Positions 1 through 8,033 of a DNA stretch of 25,332 bases are shown here, piece by piece. Numbering within the stretch: position 1 is the stretch's first letter; each line of letters begins with the position of its first letter. A program made the position numbers and the translations under genes. Origin of the DNA: QYOJ01 sp043810345 (GTDB taxonomy: Bacteria; Bacteroidota; Bacteroidia; Bacteroidales; FEN-979). The DNA lies in contig JBDROF010000020.1 in assembly GCA_043810345.1 (NCBI GenBank), forward strand, positions 1 through 25,332. The letters run 5' to 3'. The notes beneath the pieces are model-generated. The model worked only from the letters and a program-made list of their open reading frames with translations, was not told the origin of the DNA and did not search any database.

Positions 1-1803
1 TACAAGATGAACATCTTTCACTGGCACCTCACGGATGATAACGGCTGGCGGATTGAGATCAAAAACTATCCGAAACTGACCGAAGTGAGCGCCTGGCGGG
101 TCGATCGTGAAGAGCTTCCCTGGCGGGAACGACCTCCGCAAGAACCAGGAGAAGAGGCTATATATGGCGGCTTCTACACCCAGGACGACATCCGGGAGAT
201 CGTACAATATGCAGCCCAGCGTTACATTACCATCATCCCTGAGATCGAGATGCCGGCCCATACGGTAGAGGTACTTGCTGCTTACCCGCACCTTTCCTGC
301 ACGGGAGGGCCATTTACCGTACCCCCGGGCAGTTACTGGCCCAACAGCGATATCTTTTGCGCCGGAAACGACTCCGTATTCACCTTCCTGGAGGATGTCC
401 TCACCGAGGTGATGGAACTCTTCCCCTCAGAATACATACACACTGGTGGCGACGAAGCCACCAAGAGCCGCTGGAAAGAGTGTCCGAAATGCCGGCAACG
501 GATGAAGGATGAAGGACTGAAGGATGAAGGTGAACTGCAGAGCTATTTCATCAAACGGATCGAAAGATTCATTGAATCCAAAGGCAGAAAGCTGATTGGT
601 TGGGATGAGATCCTGGAAGGCGGACTGGCCCCTGAAGCTACGGTAATGTCATGGCGGGGCATGGAGGGTGGCATTGCCGCTGCCAGGCAAGGGCACGATG
701 TGATCATGACCCCAACTTCGTATTGCTATTTCGACTACTACCAGGCCGATCCTGAATTTGAACCCGAAGCCATCGGTGGGTTCATCACATTGAAGAAGGT
801 TTACTCCTTCGAACCAATACCGGAAGACCTTACCGTGGAAGAGGGGAAACACATCCTTGGAGTCCAGGGGAACCTCTGGACTGAATACATTTCCACCCCC
901 GAACATGCCGAATACATGGCTCTCCCCCGGATGATCGCTATCGCGGAGATCGACTGGTCGCCGGTAAAACCCCGGAACTGGGATGATTTCCGGCAACGGC
1001 TGGAGAGCCAGTATCAACGGTTGGAATACATGAGTGTGAATTTCTCGAGGGGGTCCTTCAGGGCCGACATCCAAACCAGGTACGATTATAAAACCGGAAA
1101 GATCATGGTAAACCTCTCGTCGGAACAATACGGGATCTCTATCCGGTATACCATTAACGGGAACGACCCGACTTCCACATCTTCCCTGTATACCACACCA
1201 TTTGAGATTTCAGCCAACGCTTATATCAAGGCCGGCCTGTTTGTAGATGGAAAACTAAAGGAAAGAGCCAACGAGATGCCCATCATCTTTCATCATGCCA
1301 CCGGTAAACCTGCCCGCTGCCTGGAATTCTGGTCCAACCGCAATCCGGGAGAGATGTCATTGAGAGGAGAGGAGCGACGAAGCAACGGCATCACTTCTCT
1401 GACTGACGGGATCCGCGGAACTACCAACCACCGCGATGGACGCTGGCAGGGATTTCTGGGTGATGATGCAGAGGTTGTCATCGACCTGGGTGAGGAGATG
1501 CCTGTCAGATCTGTTTCAACCACGTTCCTTCAAAACAGCCGAAGCTGGATCTTTGCCCCTTCGATCGTGGAGTTCTCTCTCTCCTCCAACGGAAAAAAAT
1601 GGCATTCGATCTATGAAAAGCGCAACCCGCTTCCTGAAAAGCCAGAAGGAGCCCTTATTCAGCCTTTCTCCAACGCTTACCCGGCCGGATCAAAAGCCCG
1701 GTATCTAAAGGTAAAAGCTTTTGCCCGGGGCAATTGCCCCGACTGGCATGAAGGGAAAGGAGAAAAATGCTGGATTTTTCTGGATGAGATCGTCGTGTAT
1801 TAG
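1..1803 (+). CDS. Beta-N-acetylhexosaminidase, GH20 (5' end cut by window)
   Basis: This enzyme hydrolyses terminal beta-linked GlcNAc or GalNAc from glycans, probably in the periplasm or at the cell surface. The reading frame is open at base 1 (Tyr-Lys before the first Met at 7), so the N-terminal GH20b-like domain and signal peptide lie outside the window. The catalytic barrel begins with FHWHLTDDNGWRIEI. The acid/base Asp-Glu pair sits in HTGGDEA (D149, E150, counted from the Met at 7), and a second barrel motif is WDEILEGG. After the barrel (to about residue 340) comes a short chitobiase C-terminal-like beta domain (about 365-425) and an F5/8 type C-like carbohydrate-binding domain (about 440-598, with DGIRGTTNHRDGRWQGF). 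No T9SS sorting domain is present. It converges on the next gene with a 10-nt gap. The permease and ROK kinase 2 kb downstream could handle a released amino sugar, but this is inference. The family call is firm. Confidence 0.95.
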   Translation, partial: YKMNIFHWHLTDDNGWRIEIKNYPKLTEVSAWRVDREELPWRERPPQEPGEEAIYGGFYTQDDIREIVQYAAQRYITIIPEIEMPAHTVEVLAAYPHLSCTGGPFTVPPGSYWPNSDIFCAGNDSVFTFLEDVLTEVMELFPSEYIHTGGDEATKSRWKECPKCRQRMKDEGLKDEGELQSYFIKRIERFIESKGRKLIGWDEILEGGLAPEATVMSWRGMEGGIAAARQGHDVIMTPTSYCYFDYYQADPEFEPEAIGGFITLKKVYSFEPIPEDLTVEEGKHILGVQGNLWTEYISTPEHAEYMALPRMIAIAEIDWSPVKPRNWDDFRQRLESQYQRLEYMSVNFSRGSFRADIQTRYDYKTGKIMVNLSSEQYGISIRYTINGNDPTSTSSLYTTPFEISANAYIKAGLFVDGKLKERANEMPIIFHHATGKPARCLEFWSNRNPGEMSLRGEERRSNGITSLTDGIRGTTNHRDGRWQGFLGDDAEVVIDLGEEMPVRSVSTTFLQNSRSWIFAPSIVEFSLSSNGKKWHSIYEKRNPLPEKPEGALIQPFSNAYPAGSKARYLKVKAFARGNCPDWHEGKGEKCWIFLDEIVVY

Positions 1804-1813
1804 AGAAGAATGG

Positions 1814-3235
1814 TTAATTTTTAAAGAATTTCTTAATCAAAGAAGCAGTGTTCCCTTTCAGCTTGAGGATATAGAGTCCTGGGCGATAATCGCAGACATC
1901 AATCCCGATGGTTCCGGTTTGAATCTGGGATTCATAGACCTTTCTGCCATCCGGCCGGTAGATTTCCAGGTTGAAGATCGCCTGACTTTTACCTGGAACT
2001 GACAGGAACAATCTCTCCTTGACAGGGTTGGGATAAATGAGGATACCGGAAAGTTCATCCTCCTCCATGCCAAGCGGTGCTGCTGTTGCCGTGTTGGAGA
2101 TCACTGAACCATATTCATTGCTTTTGGTCGGATTACAGGGTTCGGGACGGACCACCTCAATGTAGTAAGTTGCCAATCCGCTGGTAGTATAGAGATCGGT
2201 ATAGGAATCGACATTGCTGGCTACCGAATCGAGAACCATCCAGGGCTCGCTGCCCAGTTTCCGGTGTATCCTATAGGTCAGGAACTCAAATCCTTCATAA
2301 TGGTTCCAGATCAGGTTAAATCCATAGATTCCCGGGTTGATATTCAGGTGAACCGTTTTATGATGAGGGCATTTTTCAAATTCGTTGCCTGCAGTATCGG
2401 TCACAGAAAGCTTGTACTTGTCAGATTTCACCAGGGGATCTGAAGTCAGATCCAGGTATATACTCAGCTGATTGTAAAGAACCTCTCCAATTTTTTCATA
2501 GTGGTTCTGCTGATAGGTTTCCCGGTAGACATTGAAGTGGGAAGCGTGGTTGCTTTCGATTTTGTTCCAGATAATCAGGTTTTTCTGTGCCGTAGTATCA
2601 TAGGTTACCATGCAGATATGCTGATATATGGCGCCACCGCAGATCGTCACGATGGCGACTCCCTCCATCTCGCGGATGCAGTCGCTGCCGTCAATCTTTG
2701 CCACACAATCGTATGTCCCGGGTTCGGTCTGCAGCCCGAATTCAAGTGGATTCCCGGTCCCAACCTTGTTGTTTCCTGTATAGGTCCCATTTCGCCTGAG
2801 TTTATAAATTACGCCCGATTGGGAACCACTCAAACCCACCGGGACGCCAACGCCACCGGCAGGGTAGCTTCCCCCACCGGTCATGTGAAACACAGCCGGT
2901 TGTTCGACGATCAGAATGGCCTTTGTATAGGTACAAGTCTGAGCATTCCAGTGCACATTTACAGTCACATGTTTTTCTCCGGTAGTCAGCCACTTCACCC
3001 AAATGGGTCCCTGTCCCGATCCTTGCAGGATAACGGCACCATCAAAATTCCAGTTGTAAAACGCCGAGTCGGGAGCATTTCCGGTAAAAGTGATTTTGAC
3101 ATGCTGTTCCAGACAGGCTATTTGTGTCATGGAGAAGGTACAGGTCAGGTTCTGTGCCTGACCAAGCAGGGAAATTGCGAAAAATACATAAACACCGCTT
3201 ATAGCGGTAATTAAAAATCGAATGGATGTTTTCAT
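1814..3235 (-). CDS. Secreted T9SS cargo protein with PKD-like and Fn3-like domains
   Basis: A 473-residue protein with a typical signal peptide (residues 1-28, cleavage near LLGQAQ). A PKD-like domain (about 40-110, FYNWNFDGA then GPIWVKW) is followed by immunoglobulin/fibronectin-like segments (about 205-290 and 295-385). It ends in a type A T9SS C-terminal sorting domain (about 400-473) with IYPNPVKERLFL and a terminal GLYILKLKGN...IKKFFKN. It is therefore expected to cross the inner membrane by Sec and the outer membrane by T9SS, then be released or anchored at the surface. No catalytic domain is visible, so an adhesin or matrix role is only a guess. The ATG at 3233-3235 is supported by the signal peptide and by a -7 box 20 nt upstream. 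The gene stands alone: convergent with the hexosaminidase and separated from frr by 131 nt. Confidence 0.9.
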   Translation of the reverse strand: MKTSIRFLITAISGVYVFFAISLLGQAQNLTCTFSMTQIACLEQHVKITFTGNAPDSAFYNWNFDGAVILQGSGQGPIWVKWLTTGEKHVTVNVHWNAQTCTYTKAILIVEQPAVFHMTGGGSYPAGGVGVPVGLSGSQSGVIYKLRRNGTYTGNNKVGTGNPLEFGLQTEPGTYDCVAKIDGSDCIREMEGVAIVTICGGAIYQHICMVTYDTTAQKNLIIWNKIESNHASHFNVYRETYQQNHYEKIGEVLYNQLSIYLDLTSDPLVKSDKYKLSVTDTAGNEFEKCPHHKTVHLNINPGIYGFNLIWNHYEGFEFLTYRIHRKLGSEPWMVLDSVASNVDSYTDLYTTSGLATYYIEVVRPEPCNPTKSNEYGSVISNTATAAPLGMEEDELSGILIYPNPVKERLFLSVPGKSQAIFNLEIYRPDGRKVYESQIQTGTIGIDVCDYRPGLYILKLKGNTASLIKKFFKN

Positions 3236-3255
3236 GGTGTCTGCATTTTAACCTA

Positions 3256-3263
3256 CAAAGGTA
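3256..3263 (-). promoter_or_regulatory. Bacteroidota -7 promoter box of the T9SS cargo gene
   Basis: The minus strand reads TACCTTTG, an exact match to the Bacteroidota -7 consensus TAnnTTTG, 20 nt before the ATG of the T9SS cargo gene. No TTTG stands at the expected -33 distance. The rest of the 3236-3366 gap is AT-rich near this box and shows no gene or convincing terminator. Confidence 0.5.
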
Positions 3264-3366
3264 ATAGACAATAAATATAAAAGAAGGTTGCACTTTAAAA
3301 AAATTATTAACCGCTGAATGTTAGAAGGGAACCGGCGGAGGGGTATAGATGCGATCTGCAGCCGGA

Positions 3367-3930
3367 TTATACTGTCATGATATCCTTCTCTTTGGATTCG
3401 AGGATTTTGTCCACCTGGGAGATGTATTCATCGGTCAACTTTTGGATTTCGGTTTCGAGTTTAATTACCTCATCTTCAGGAATTCCATCTTTTTTCAGCT
3501 GTTTGGCTGTATCGTTGGCCGACCGCCGGATGTTCCTGATGCTGATCTTTGCATTTTCCGTTTCCATTTTAGCTTTTTTCACCAGATCCCGGCGTCGCTC
3601 TTCGGTGAGTGGAGGGACTACGATCCTAAGGATTTCCCCTTCATTTTTCGGATTGAATCCCAGGTTTGCTGCCATGATGGCCTTCTCAAGAAGCCCCAGA
3701 ACACTTTTATCCCAGGGTTGGACAATGATCTGGCGGGCATCAGGAGTACTGATATTGGATGTTTGCTCGATGGGGGTCATCACCCCGTAATAATCGATCT
3801 TCACGCCCTCCAGCATCATCGGGTTGGCTTTACCTGCACGGATCTTTTGAAACTCCTTTTCCAGGTGGGAGATAGCAAGCTGCATCCCTTCGCGGGCTTC
3901 CTCCAGGGTAAATTCGGTTTCCTCGGTCAT
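3367..3930 (-). CDS. frr: Ribosome recycling factor
   Basis: With EF-G, this protein splits the post-termination ribosome into subunits. Its 187 residues match the usual length of about 185. The N-terminal helix carries the hallmark KIRAGKANP (about 29-37), followed by VKIDYYGVMTPIEQ and the QPWDKSVLGLLEKAI segment of the beta domain. The C-terminal coiled coil has RRRDLVKKAK and a NIRR...K motif. The ATG at 3928-3930 gives the expected N-terminus. In many bacteria frr directly follows pyrH. Here pyrH ends at 9235 and more than 5 kb of accessory genes, some on the opposite strand, lie between them. Frr must therefore use its own promoter, and a candidate is seen at 3956-3963. Confidence 0.97.
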   Translation of the reverse strand: MTEETEFTLEEAREGMQLAISHLEKEFQKIRAGKANPMMLEGVKIDYYGVMTPIEQTSNISTPDARQIIVQPWDKSVLGLLEKAIMAANLGFNPKNEGEILRIVVPPLTEERRRDLVKKAKMETENAKISIRNIRRSANDTAKQLKKDGIPEDEVIKLETEIQKLTDEYISQVDKILESKEKDIMTV

Positions 3931-3942
3931 AACAGCATTCGG

Positions 3943-3973
3943 TTTGGTGGTGTTACAAAAATAAATATTTTTG
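3943..3973 (+). promoter_or_regulatory. Promoter of the ROK kinase-permease pair
   Basis: TTTG at 3943-3946 is followed after 19 nt by TATTTTTG at 3966-3973, matching both elements and the spacing of the Bacteroidota housekeeping promoter. Transcription would start near 3980, giving a leader of about 33 nt before the ATG at 4013. It overlaps the candidate frr -7 box on the other strand, so the two divergent units may compete. Confidence 0.6.
3956..3963 (-). promoter_or_regulatory. Candidate -7 box for frr
   Basis: The minus strand reads TATTTTTG (TAnnTTTG), 25 nt upstream of the frr ATG. No good -33 TTTG is seen, so this is weaker than the plus-strand promoter that starts in the same gap and whose spacer it overlaps. 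Confidence 0.4.
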
Positions 3974-4012
3974 CTAAACGAACCACCTCTCCGGTTCCGT
4001 TAACACTTCTCT

Positions 4013-4945
4013 ATGAATGATCCCATTGTGCTCGGCGTCGATATCGGCGGAAGTCACATCACTTCTATGGGTGTGAACCTCCATAAAAAAACTTTGCTGC
4101 ATACGTTGATCAGCCGCAAGCACGTGGACTGTCATGAAACGGCCGACTGCATCCTGAACAATTGGACAGAGTCGCTTCGGGAGGTGATCTCCATGATTCC
4201 CGCAGGATCCCTCCGTGGGATTGGATTTGCCATGCCCGGACCGTTTGATTATCCCGCCGGGATTGCGCATTTCAAAGGGGTGAAGAAATACGACAGTTTG
4301 TACAATGTCAATGTGGGCAAAGAGATCTATCAACGGTTGGACCTATCCGGCCATTTCCCCATCCGGTTTCTCAACGACGCCACCTGTTTTGCCATAGGAG
4401 AGGCCTGGATGGGATCCGCTTCCGGTTATCACCGAAGCGTGGCTATTACCCTTGGAACCGGATTTGGTTCCGCTTTCCTGGATGATGGTGTCCCGGTTGA
4501 AGAGGGGGACGAAGTCCCGGAAAGCGGTTGCGTGTATCACCTTCCGTTCGGCGACAGCAATGCCGATGATCATTTTTCATCCCGTTGGTTCAAGCGGATC
4601 TATCAGGAGCGGTTCAACAGAGATAGCGGCGGGGTCAAAGAGATGTCAGAAACCGCTACAAAGGATCCTGAAGTGCAGGCTATCTTTACCGAATTCGGAG
4701 AGAACCTGGGGAATTTCCTGGCCCCCTGGCTGGTTCGTTTCCGGGCAGGATGCCTGACCATCGGAGGCAACATCTCCCGTGGGTACGACCTCTTTGAGAA
4801 ACCTTTCAGGGATGCGTTACGGTCACATCATTGCGACACAGAGATCTTTCTGTCCGTGCTGGGTGAGTATGCTGCGATTGCAGGCAGCGCCAGACTGACC
4901 GACGATGCCTTCTATTCGAAATTACCCTTCATCTCCAACAAATAA
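4013..4945 (+). CDS. ROK-family sugar kinase lacking the zinc motif
   Basis: A 310-residue ROK protein, probably a cytoplasmic ATP-dependent hexose or amino-sugar kinase. Visible motifs are the ATP phosphate loop DIGGSH (10-15), GFAMPGPFD (71-79), the catalytic-base region FLNDATCFAIGE with N121-D122, the second phosphate loop LGTGFGSA (147-154) and a late GG loop (IGGNIS). The usual ROK zinc signature (GHxxxxxxxxxCxCGxxGCxE) is absent. Its place is taken by a stretch with SGCVYHLPFG and no Cys cluster, as in a Bacteroidota subgroup. There is no N-terminal helix-turn-helix, so it is not a repressor-type ROK protein. It is followed after 8 nt by a sugar permease, which suggests uptake followed by phosphorylation. 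The substrate cannot be read from the sequence; GlcNAc or glucose are candidates because of the nearby hexosaminidase. Confidence 0.88.
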   Translation: MNDPIVLGVDIGGSHITSMGVNLHKKTLLHTLISRKHVDCHETADCILNNWTESLREVISMIPAGSLRGIGFAMPGPFDYPAGIAHFKGVKKYDSLYNVNVGKEIYQRLDLSGHFPIRFLNDATCFAIGEAWMGSASGYHRSVAITLGTGFGSAFLDDGVPVEEGDEVPESGCVYHLPFGDSNADDHFSSRWFKRIYQERFNRDSGGVKEMSETATKDPEVQAIFTEFGENLGNFLAPWLVRFRAGCLTIGGNISRGYDLFEKPFRDALRSHHCDTEIFLSVLGEYAAIAGSARLTDDAFYSKLPFISNK

Positions 4946-4953
4946 CATTGTTT

Positions 4954-6114
4954 ATGGAAACCAACAAACTCAAGTATTCCTACCTTCTCCCGGTGCTGAT
5001 GTCGTTCCTGGTCATGAGTTTTGTCGACCTGGTCGGAATTGGCGTTGACCGTGTCAGCAAAGACATGAATCTCAGCGCCACTATGGGTCAGCTGATCCCC
5101 TCTGCCGCCTTTCTCTGGTTCCTGCTGCTCTCGGTACCTACCGGGATCATTCAGGCCCGGATCGGGAAACGGCCCATGCTCAACATCGGGATGACTGTCA
5201 CTGCCATCGGGATGCTCCTCCCCTTCTTTAGCTATTCATTCGGGACTGTTCTGGCTGGATTTGCTTTGTTGGGGATTGGCAATACGATCGTACAGGTATC
5301 GGCCAATCCATTGCTGGTGGACGTTGCACCGGAAAACCGGGTATCCAGTTTCATGAGTTTCTCCCAGTTCATTAAGGCAATCGGTTCGATGATTGGAGCC
5401 CCCCTGGCAGCTTTGTTTGCCATCCAGTTTGGCGACTGGAAGCTGATCTTCCTCGTATTCGGGATCGTTTCCATCATCTCGGTTCTGTGGCTCGGAAGCG
5501 TGAACATCGAAGAGCGGAAGGTGGAGGGACAAAAAGTAACGTTTGGCACTGCTTTCAAGCTCCTGGGAAACAGTTTTATTTTCCTGATGGTATTATCGAT
5601 CTTCGTGGTAGTGGGTGTGGACGTGGGTTTTAACTCCAATTCCGGGCAGTTTCTGATCAAGCATTTCGGGATAGAGGAGATTGCTGCCGAGTCGGGTCGG
5701 AGTGTGTATTTCTTTGGCCGTATGCTGGGCACATTCCTGGGGGCGATCCTATTAACCAGACTGTCCCCACGGAAATTTTTCGTCTGGACCTCCATCCTGG
5801 GCATCATTGCCCTGCTGATCATCCTCTTCTCCACGGCTCATATAATGGCCTGGATACTTGTATTTATCATCGGCCTGGCTGTGGCCAATATCTGGCCATT
5901 GGTCTTCTCCATCGCTGTAGAGAAATACCCCGCCCGCACCAACGAGATCTCCGGGCTGATGATGATGGCCATCTGCGGCGGTGCTGTGATCCCGCTATTG
6001 ATGGGCTGGGTCACCGACCTGAGCAGTGCTGCTGCCGGCATCTGGGTGCTGATCGGATGTATGGTGTATCTGCTGGGAGTGGCACTGTATGCGGTCAGGA
6101 GGTCAGTAGGTTGA
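4954..6114 (+). CDS. FucP/NagP-like MFS sugar permease
   Basis: A 386-residue inner-membrane transporter of the major facilitator superfamily with about 12 hydrophobic segments. Hallmarks of the FucP/GlcP/NagP sugar:H+ symporter branch are IVQVSANPLLVDVAPENRVSS in the first half and EISGLMMMAICGGAVIPLLMG near the C-terminus. The frame is open from a TTG at 4948, but the ATG at 4954 gives METNKLKYSYLLPVLMSF, a normal N-terminus, and is preferred. It starts 8 nt after the kinase stop, so the two are very likely co-transcribed. The last residues (RRSVG) and the TGA directly adjoin a 7-bp tandem array. The substrate is inferred to be a hexose or N-acetylhexosamine. Confidence 0.88.
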   Translation: METNKLKYSYLLPVLMSFLVMSFVDLVGIGVDRVSKDMNLSATMGQLIPSAAFLWFLLLSVPTGIIQARIGKRPMLNIGMTVTAIGMLLPFFSYSFGTVLAGFALLGIGNTIVQVSANPLLVDVAPENRVSSFMSFSQFIKAIGSMIGAPLAALFAIQFGDWKLIFLVFGIVSIISVLWLGSVNIEERKVEGQKVTFGTAFKLLGNSFIFLMVLSIFVVVGVDVGFNSNSGQFLIKHFGIEEIAAESGRSVYFFGRMLGTFLGAILLTRLSPRKFFVWTSILGIIALLIILFSTAHIMAWILVFIIGLAVANIWPLVFSIAVEKYPARTNEISGLMMMAICGGAVIPLLMGWVTDLSSAAAGIWVLIGCMVYLLGVALYAVRRSVG

Positions 6115-6148
6115 GATGCGGGATGCGAGATACGGGATACGGGGTGGG
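6115..6148 (+). repeat. Heptamer tandem array after the permease gene
   Basis: Four consecutive 7-mers directly follow the permease stop codon: GATGCGG, GATGCGA, GATACGG, GATACGG (6115-6142), then a degenerate GGTGGG. The unit resembles those in the arrays near 17890 and 20890 when these are read on their minus strand (GAGATAC, GAAATAC). Confidence 0.75.
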
Positions 6149-6159
6149 TACGAAATCCA

Positions 6160-6413
6160 TCAAACCTCGTTCAGCTTATTCCTTAGTTCCTCAAGAACCG
6201 TTTCCATCTCCACCAAATCTTTAGTTCTGTAACGGATAACATGGAATGTTCATTCCTGCCAGGATTCCTTCCCTCCACCGATCATATTCCTTTTGATCAT
6301 TATAGATTCCCCCATCTATTTCAATTGCCAGTCTTGTTCGCGGGCTTTTTCCATAACCATTTTTCAAATGGAGTTTGATTCTTTCTAAGTTCCCTGAAGA
6401 AATGTTTGATATC
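6160..6413 (-). pseudogene. DUF559 (PD-(D/E)XK endonuclease-like) remnant
   Basis: Pieces of a DUF559 / very-short-patch-repair-like nuclease domain lie in different frames. An early piece reads FFRELRKNQTPFEKWLWKK (from about 6405 downward). A second frame gives RLAIEIDGGIYNDQKEYDRW with the core Glu-Ile-Asp. A single extra base near 6250 then shifts to VIRYRTKDLVEMETVLEEL and a TGA at 6160-6162. The 30 or so residues normally found between the first and second pieces (containing the QHP...ADFYC region) are missing. Internal deletion plus frameshifts mean no working nuclease is made. Such genes are common scattered accessory genes in Bacteroidota. The longest intact frame (6221-6460) covers only part of this remnant. 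Confidence 0.7.
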
Positions 6414-6492
6414 ACACTAAAAAAAGTGTACAAGACCAATTTTTTCAAGTTACAAGACATTCTTTAATTGTAAAAATAGCCACGTCTTCTTC

Positions 6493-6726
6493 TTACCTCT
6501 CTACCAAAAGATCAAACCCGCTTTTCTCGGGCATCTCGATGTCTAGAAAAATCAGGTCGGGAACCAGTTCGAGCAGTATTCTGTAAGCTTCGTCAGCGCT
6601 TGCGGCTGAACCGATGATTTCAACCTCGGGGATCGTCCAAAGATGAAATTCCAGCACCTCGCGGGATTTGGCATCGTCGTCGACGATCAGGGCGGTGATC
6701 TTATCCTGGTTCACTGGAATAGTCAT
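6493..6726 (-). pseudogene. Truncated LytT-type response-regulator receiver
   Basis: From the ATG at 6724-6726 this encodes 77 residues: ALIVDDDAKSREVLEFHL (the acidic pocket) and LIFLDIEMPEKSGFDLL with the phospho-acceptor Asp. It stops after LLVER. The rest of the receiver (the beta4-beta5 Thr and Lys) and the whole LytTR DNA-binding domain are gone, and the next recognisable sequence is the DUF559 remnant. The start overlaps the end of the ATPase gene by 26 nt. It is most likely the broken partner of the sensor-kinase remnant at 8034-9201, since LytS and LytT genes are normally adjacent. The ATPase now sits between them. Confidence 0.75.
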
Positions 6727-7873
6727 GATCGGTAAGATTTTCTGTGGTAATAAAGGCAAGATAATTTTCCCGTGTGATCAGATGAACATTGCCTCCATAT
6801 TCATCCAACCAGGTACGGGGCGGACGGAAATGCTTCCGGTTCCACTTGAATTCGTATCCGGTAAGTTCCCCTCCTCTTTCCTCAATATAATCCAATTCCG
6901 CACCTGTATAAGTCCGCCAGAACCATTTTCCGGTATTTATTCCTGCATCGGAAAGAAATTTATTCCGTTCGGTCAACAGGAAATTTTCCCAGAGTTGACC
7001 CACATCATTCCGCTGTGAAAGTGGATTGAAATTATTGACCAGATAGTTCCGGATACCTGTATCGTAAAAGTAATATTTATTCATTTTGGAGATCTCTTTT
7101 CTGAGGTTCCGGCTGAAGCCCCGCAACTTGAAAATAATAAACGTCTCTTCAAGCAAAGCCAGGTAGTTTTCAACTGTTTCACGGTTCATCTTTAGTGAAT
7201 TACTAAGTTCATTCAGAGATACTTCAGAACCAATCTGGAACGAAAGTAACCGTAACAGATCATATAGTTTTTCGCGGTTTCGTAAATCCAGTAATTCAAA
7301 AATATCCTTGAACAGATAGGAACTTCCAATCTCTTCAAGCACTTTTCGCTTTCTGTTTACCGTTCCGCTTTGAATAACTTCAGGATACGAACCGAAAACC
7401 AGAATTTCTTCCAGCCTTTCCTTTACTTCAAAGGGCGTTTGAAATCCCAGCAATTCCAGATTGGAAATAGGATAGAGTGTAAAAACTACTTTTCTCCCTG
7501 TGAGTGGTTCGGAAATTTTAGCTGCTAAATCCAGCGACGAAGAGCCGGAAACGATGATCCTGATCTCAGGAATTTCATCATGGATGATCTTCAGGTTTAA
7601 TCCGGCCTCAGGGATCCGCTGGGCTTCATCGATGAAAAGCAATTCATAATCTCCGGCCAGGGATTTTATTTTCCTGGCATCGCGACTGGATAAAACATCC
7701 AGGTATTTTCGTTGATCGGCATTGATAGTCAGACTCCGGTATGGCAGCTGGGAGAGAATCTCCCTTACAAGGGTCGTTTTACCGGTTTGCCGGGCTCCAT
7801 ATACGACAATCACTTTATGGTCAGATTTTACCTGATCCATGATTTGAGTCATCAATACCCGAGGAATGAACAT
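6701..7873 (-). CDS. AAA+ ATPase with DUF4143 domain
   Basis: A 390-residue protein with an N-terminal AAA+ module (AAA_14-like): Walker A GARQTGKTT (26-34), Walker B LLFIDEAQR (D82, E83) and sensor region IIVSGSSSLDL (107-115). A winged-helix-like middle (about 195-260) is followed by the DUF4143 C-terminal part, which carries a PD-(D/E)XK-like core: AELDYI (D328) and GYEFKW (E341, K343). Family length is usually 380-430, so it looks complete. Proteins of this kind are abundant and mobile in Bacteroidota and archaea, and their function is mostly unknown. The gene has its own strong-looking promoter and lies between the remains of a two-component system. That fits an insertion which stayed intact while its surroundings decayed. 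Confidence 0.88.
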   Translation of the reverse strand: MFIPRVLMTQIMDQVKSDHKVIVVYGARQTGKTTLVREILSQLPYRSLTINADQRKYLDVLSSRDARKIKSLAGDYELLFIDEAQRIPEAGLNLKIIHDEIPEIRIIVSGSSSLDLAAKISEPLTGRKVVFTLYPISNLELLGFQTPFEVKERLEEILVFGSYPEVIQSGTVNRKRKVLEEIGSSYLFKDIFELLDLRNREKLYDLLRLLSFQIGSEVSLNELSNSLKMNRETVENYLALLEETFIIFKLRGFSRNLRKEISKMNKYYFYDTGIRNYLVNNFNPLSQRNDVGQLWENFLLTERNKFLSDAGINTGKWFWRTYTGAELDYIEERGGELTGYEFKWNRKHFRPPRTWLDEYGGNVHLITRENYLAFITTENLTDHDYSSEPG

Positions 7874-7913
7874 ACTGGTTTAAATTTTGCGTGAATTTCT
7901 ACATTTTAGTATA

Positions 7914-7944
7914 CAAAATTAACGCAAATTTTTAGTTTGACAAA
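7914..7944 (-). promoter_or_regulatory. Promoter of the DUF4143 ATPase
   Basis: On the minus strand, TTTG (7941-7944) and TAATTTTG (7914-7921) are separated by exactly 19 nt, a full match to the Bacteroidota promoter. The start would fall near 7907, about 34 nt before the ATG at 7873. It supports the ATPase being an independent transcription unit. Confidence 0.65.
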
Positions 7945-7977
7945 TTTCTAAGGTTTAATTTATTTCACAATAATTAA

Positions 7978-8032
7978 ATCGTCAATCGAAAATTGGAAAT
8001 GCAATCGTCATACGTAAATCGTGCAATCGTAA
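7978..8032 (-). repeat. Degenerate heptamer array behind the kinase remnant
   Basis: On the plus strand, units such as ATCGTCA, ATCGAAA, ATTGGAA, ATCGTCAT, ATCGTGCA and ATCGTAA follow one another, with a period of 7 broken by 1-nt changes. The minus-strand reading is TTACGAT/TGACGAT. The array begins 1-2 nt past the former stop codon of the sensor-kinase remnant (8034-8036). It is the most degraded of the five arrays. Confidence 0.55.
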
Positions 8033-8033
8033 A

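Noticed and set aside
2501..3214. Plus-strand 237-residue open frame opposite the T9SS cargo gene
   Set aside because: The minus strand has a signal peptide, recognised domains and a promoter; the plus frame shows none.
5232..5834. Antisense 200-residue open frame within the permease gene
   Set aside because: Low-complexity shadow of a clear MFS gene; no start context or family resemblance.
6221..6460. A 79-residue intact small gene
   Set aside because: It is only one frame of the DUF559 remnant; family-like sequence continues in other frames on both sides.
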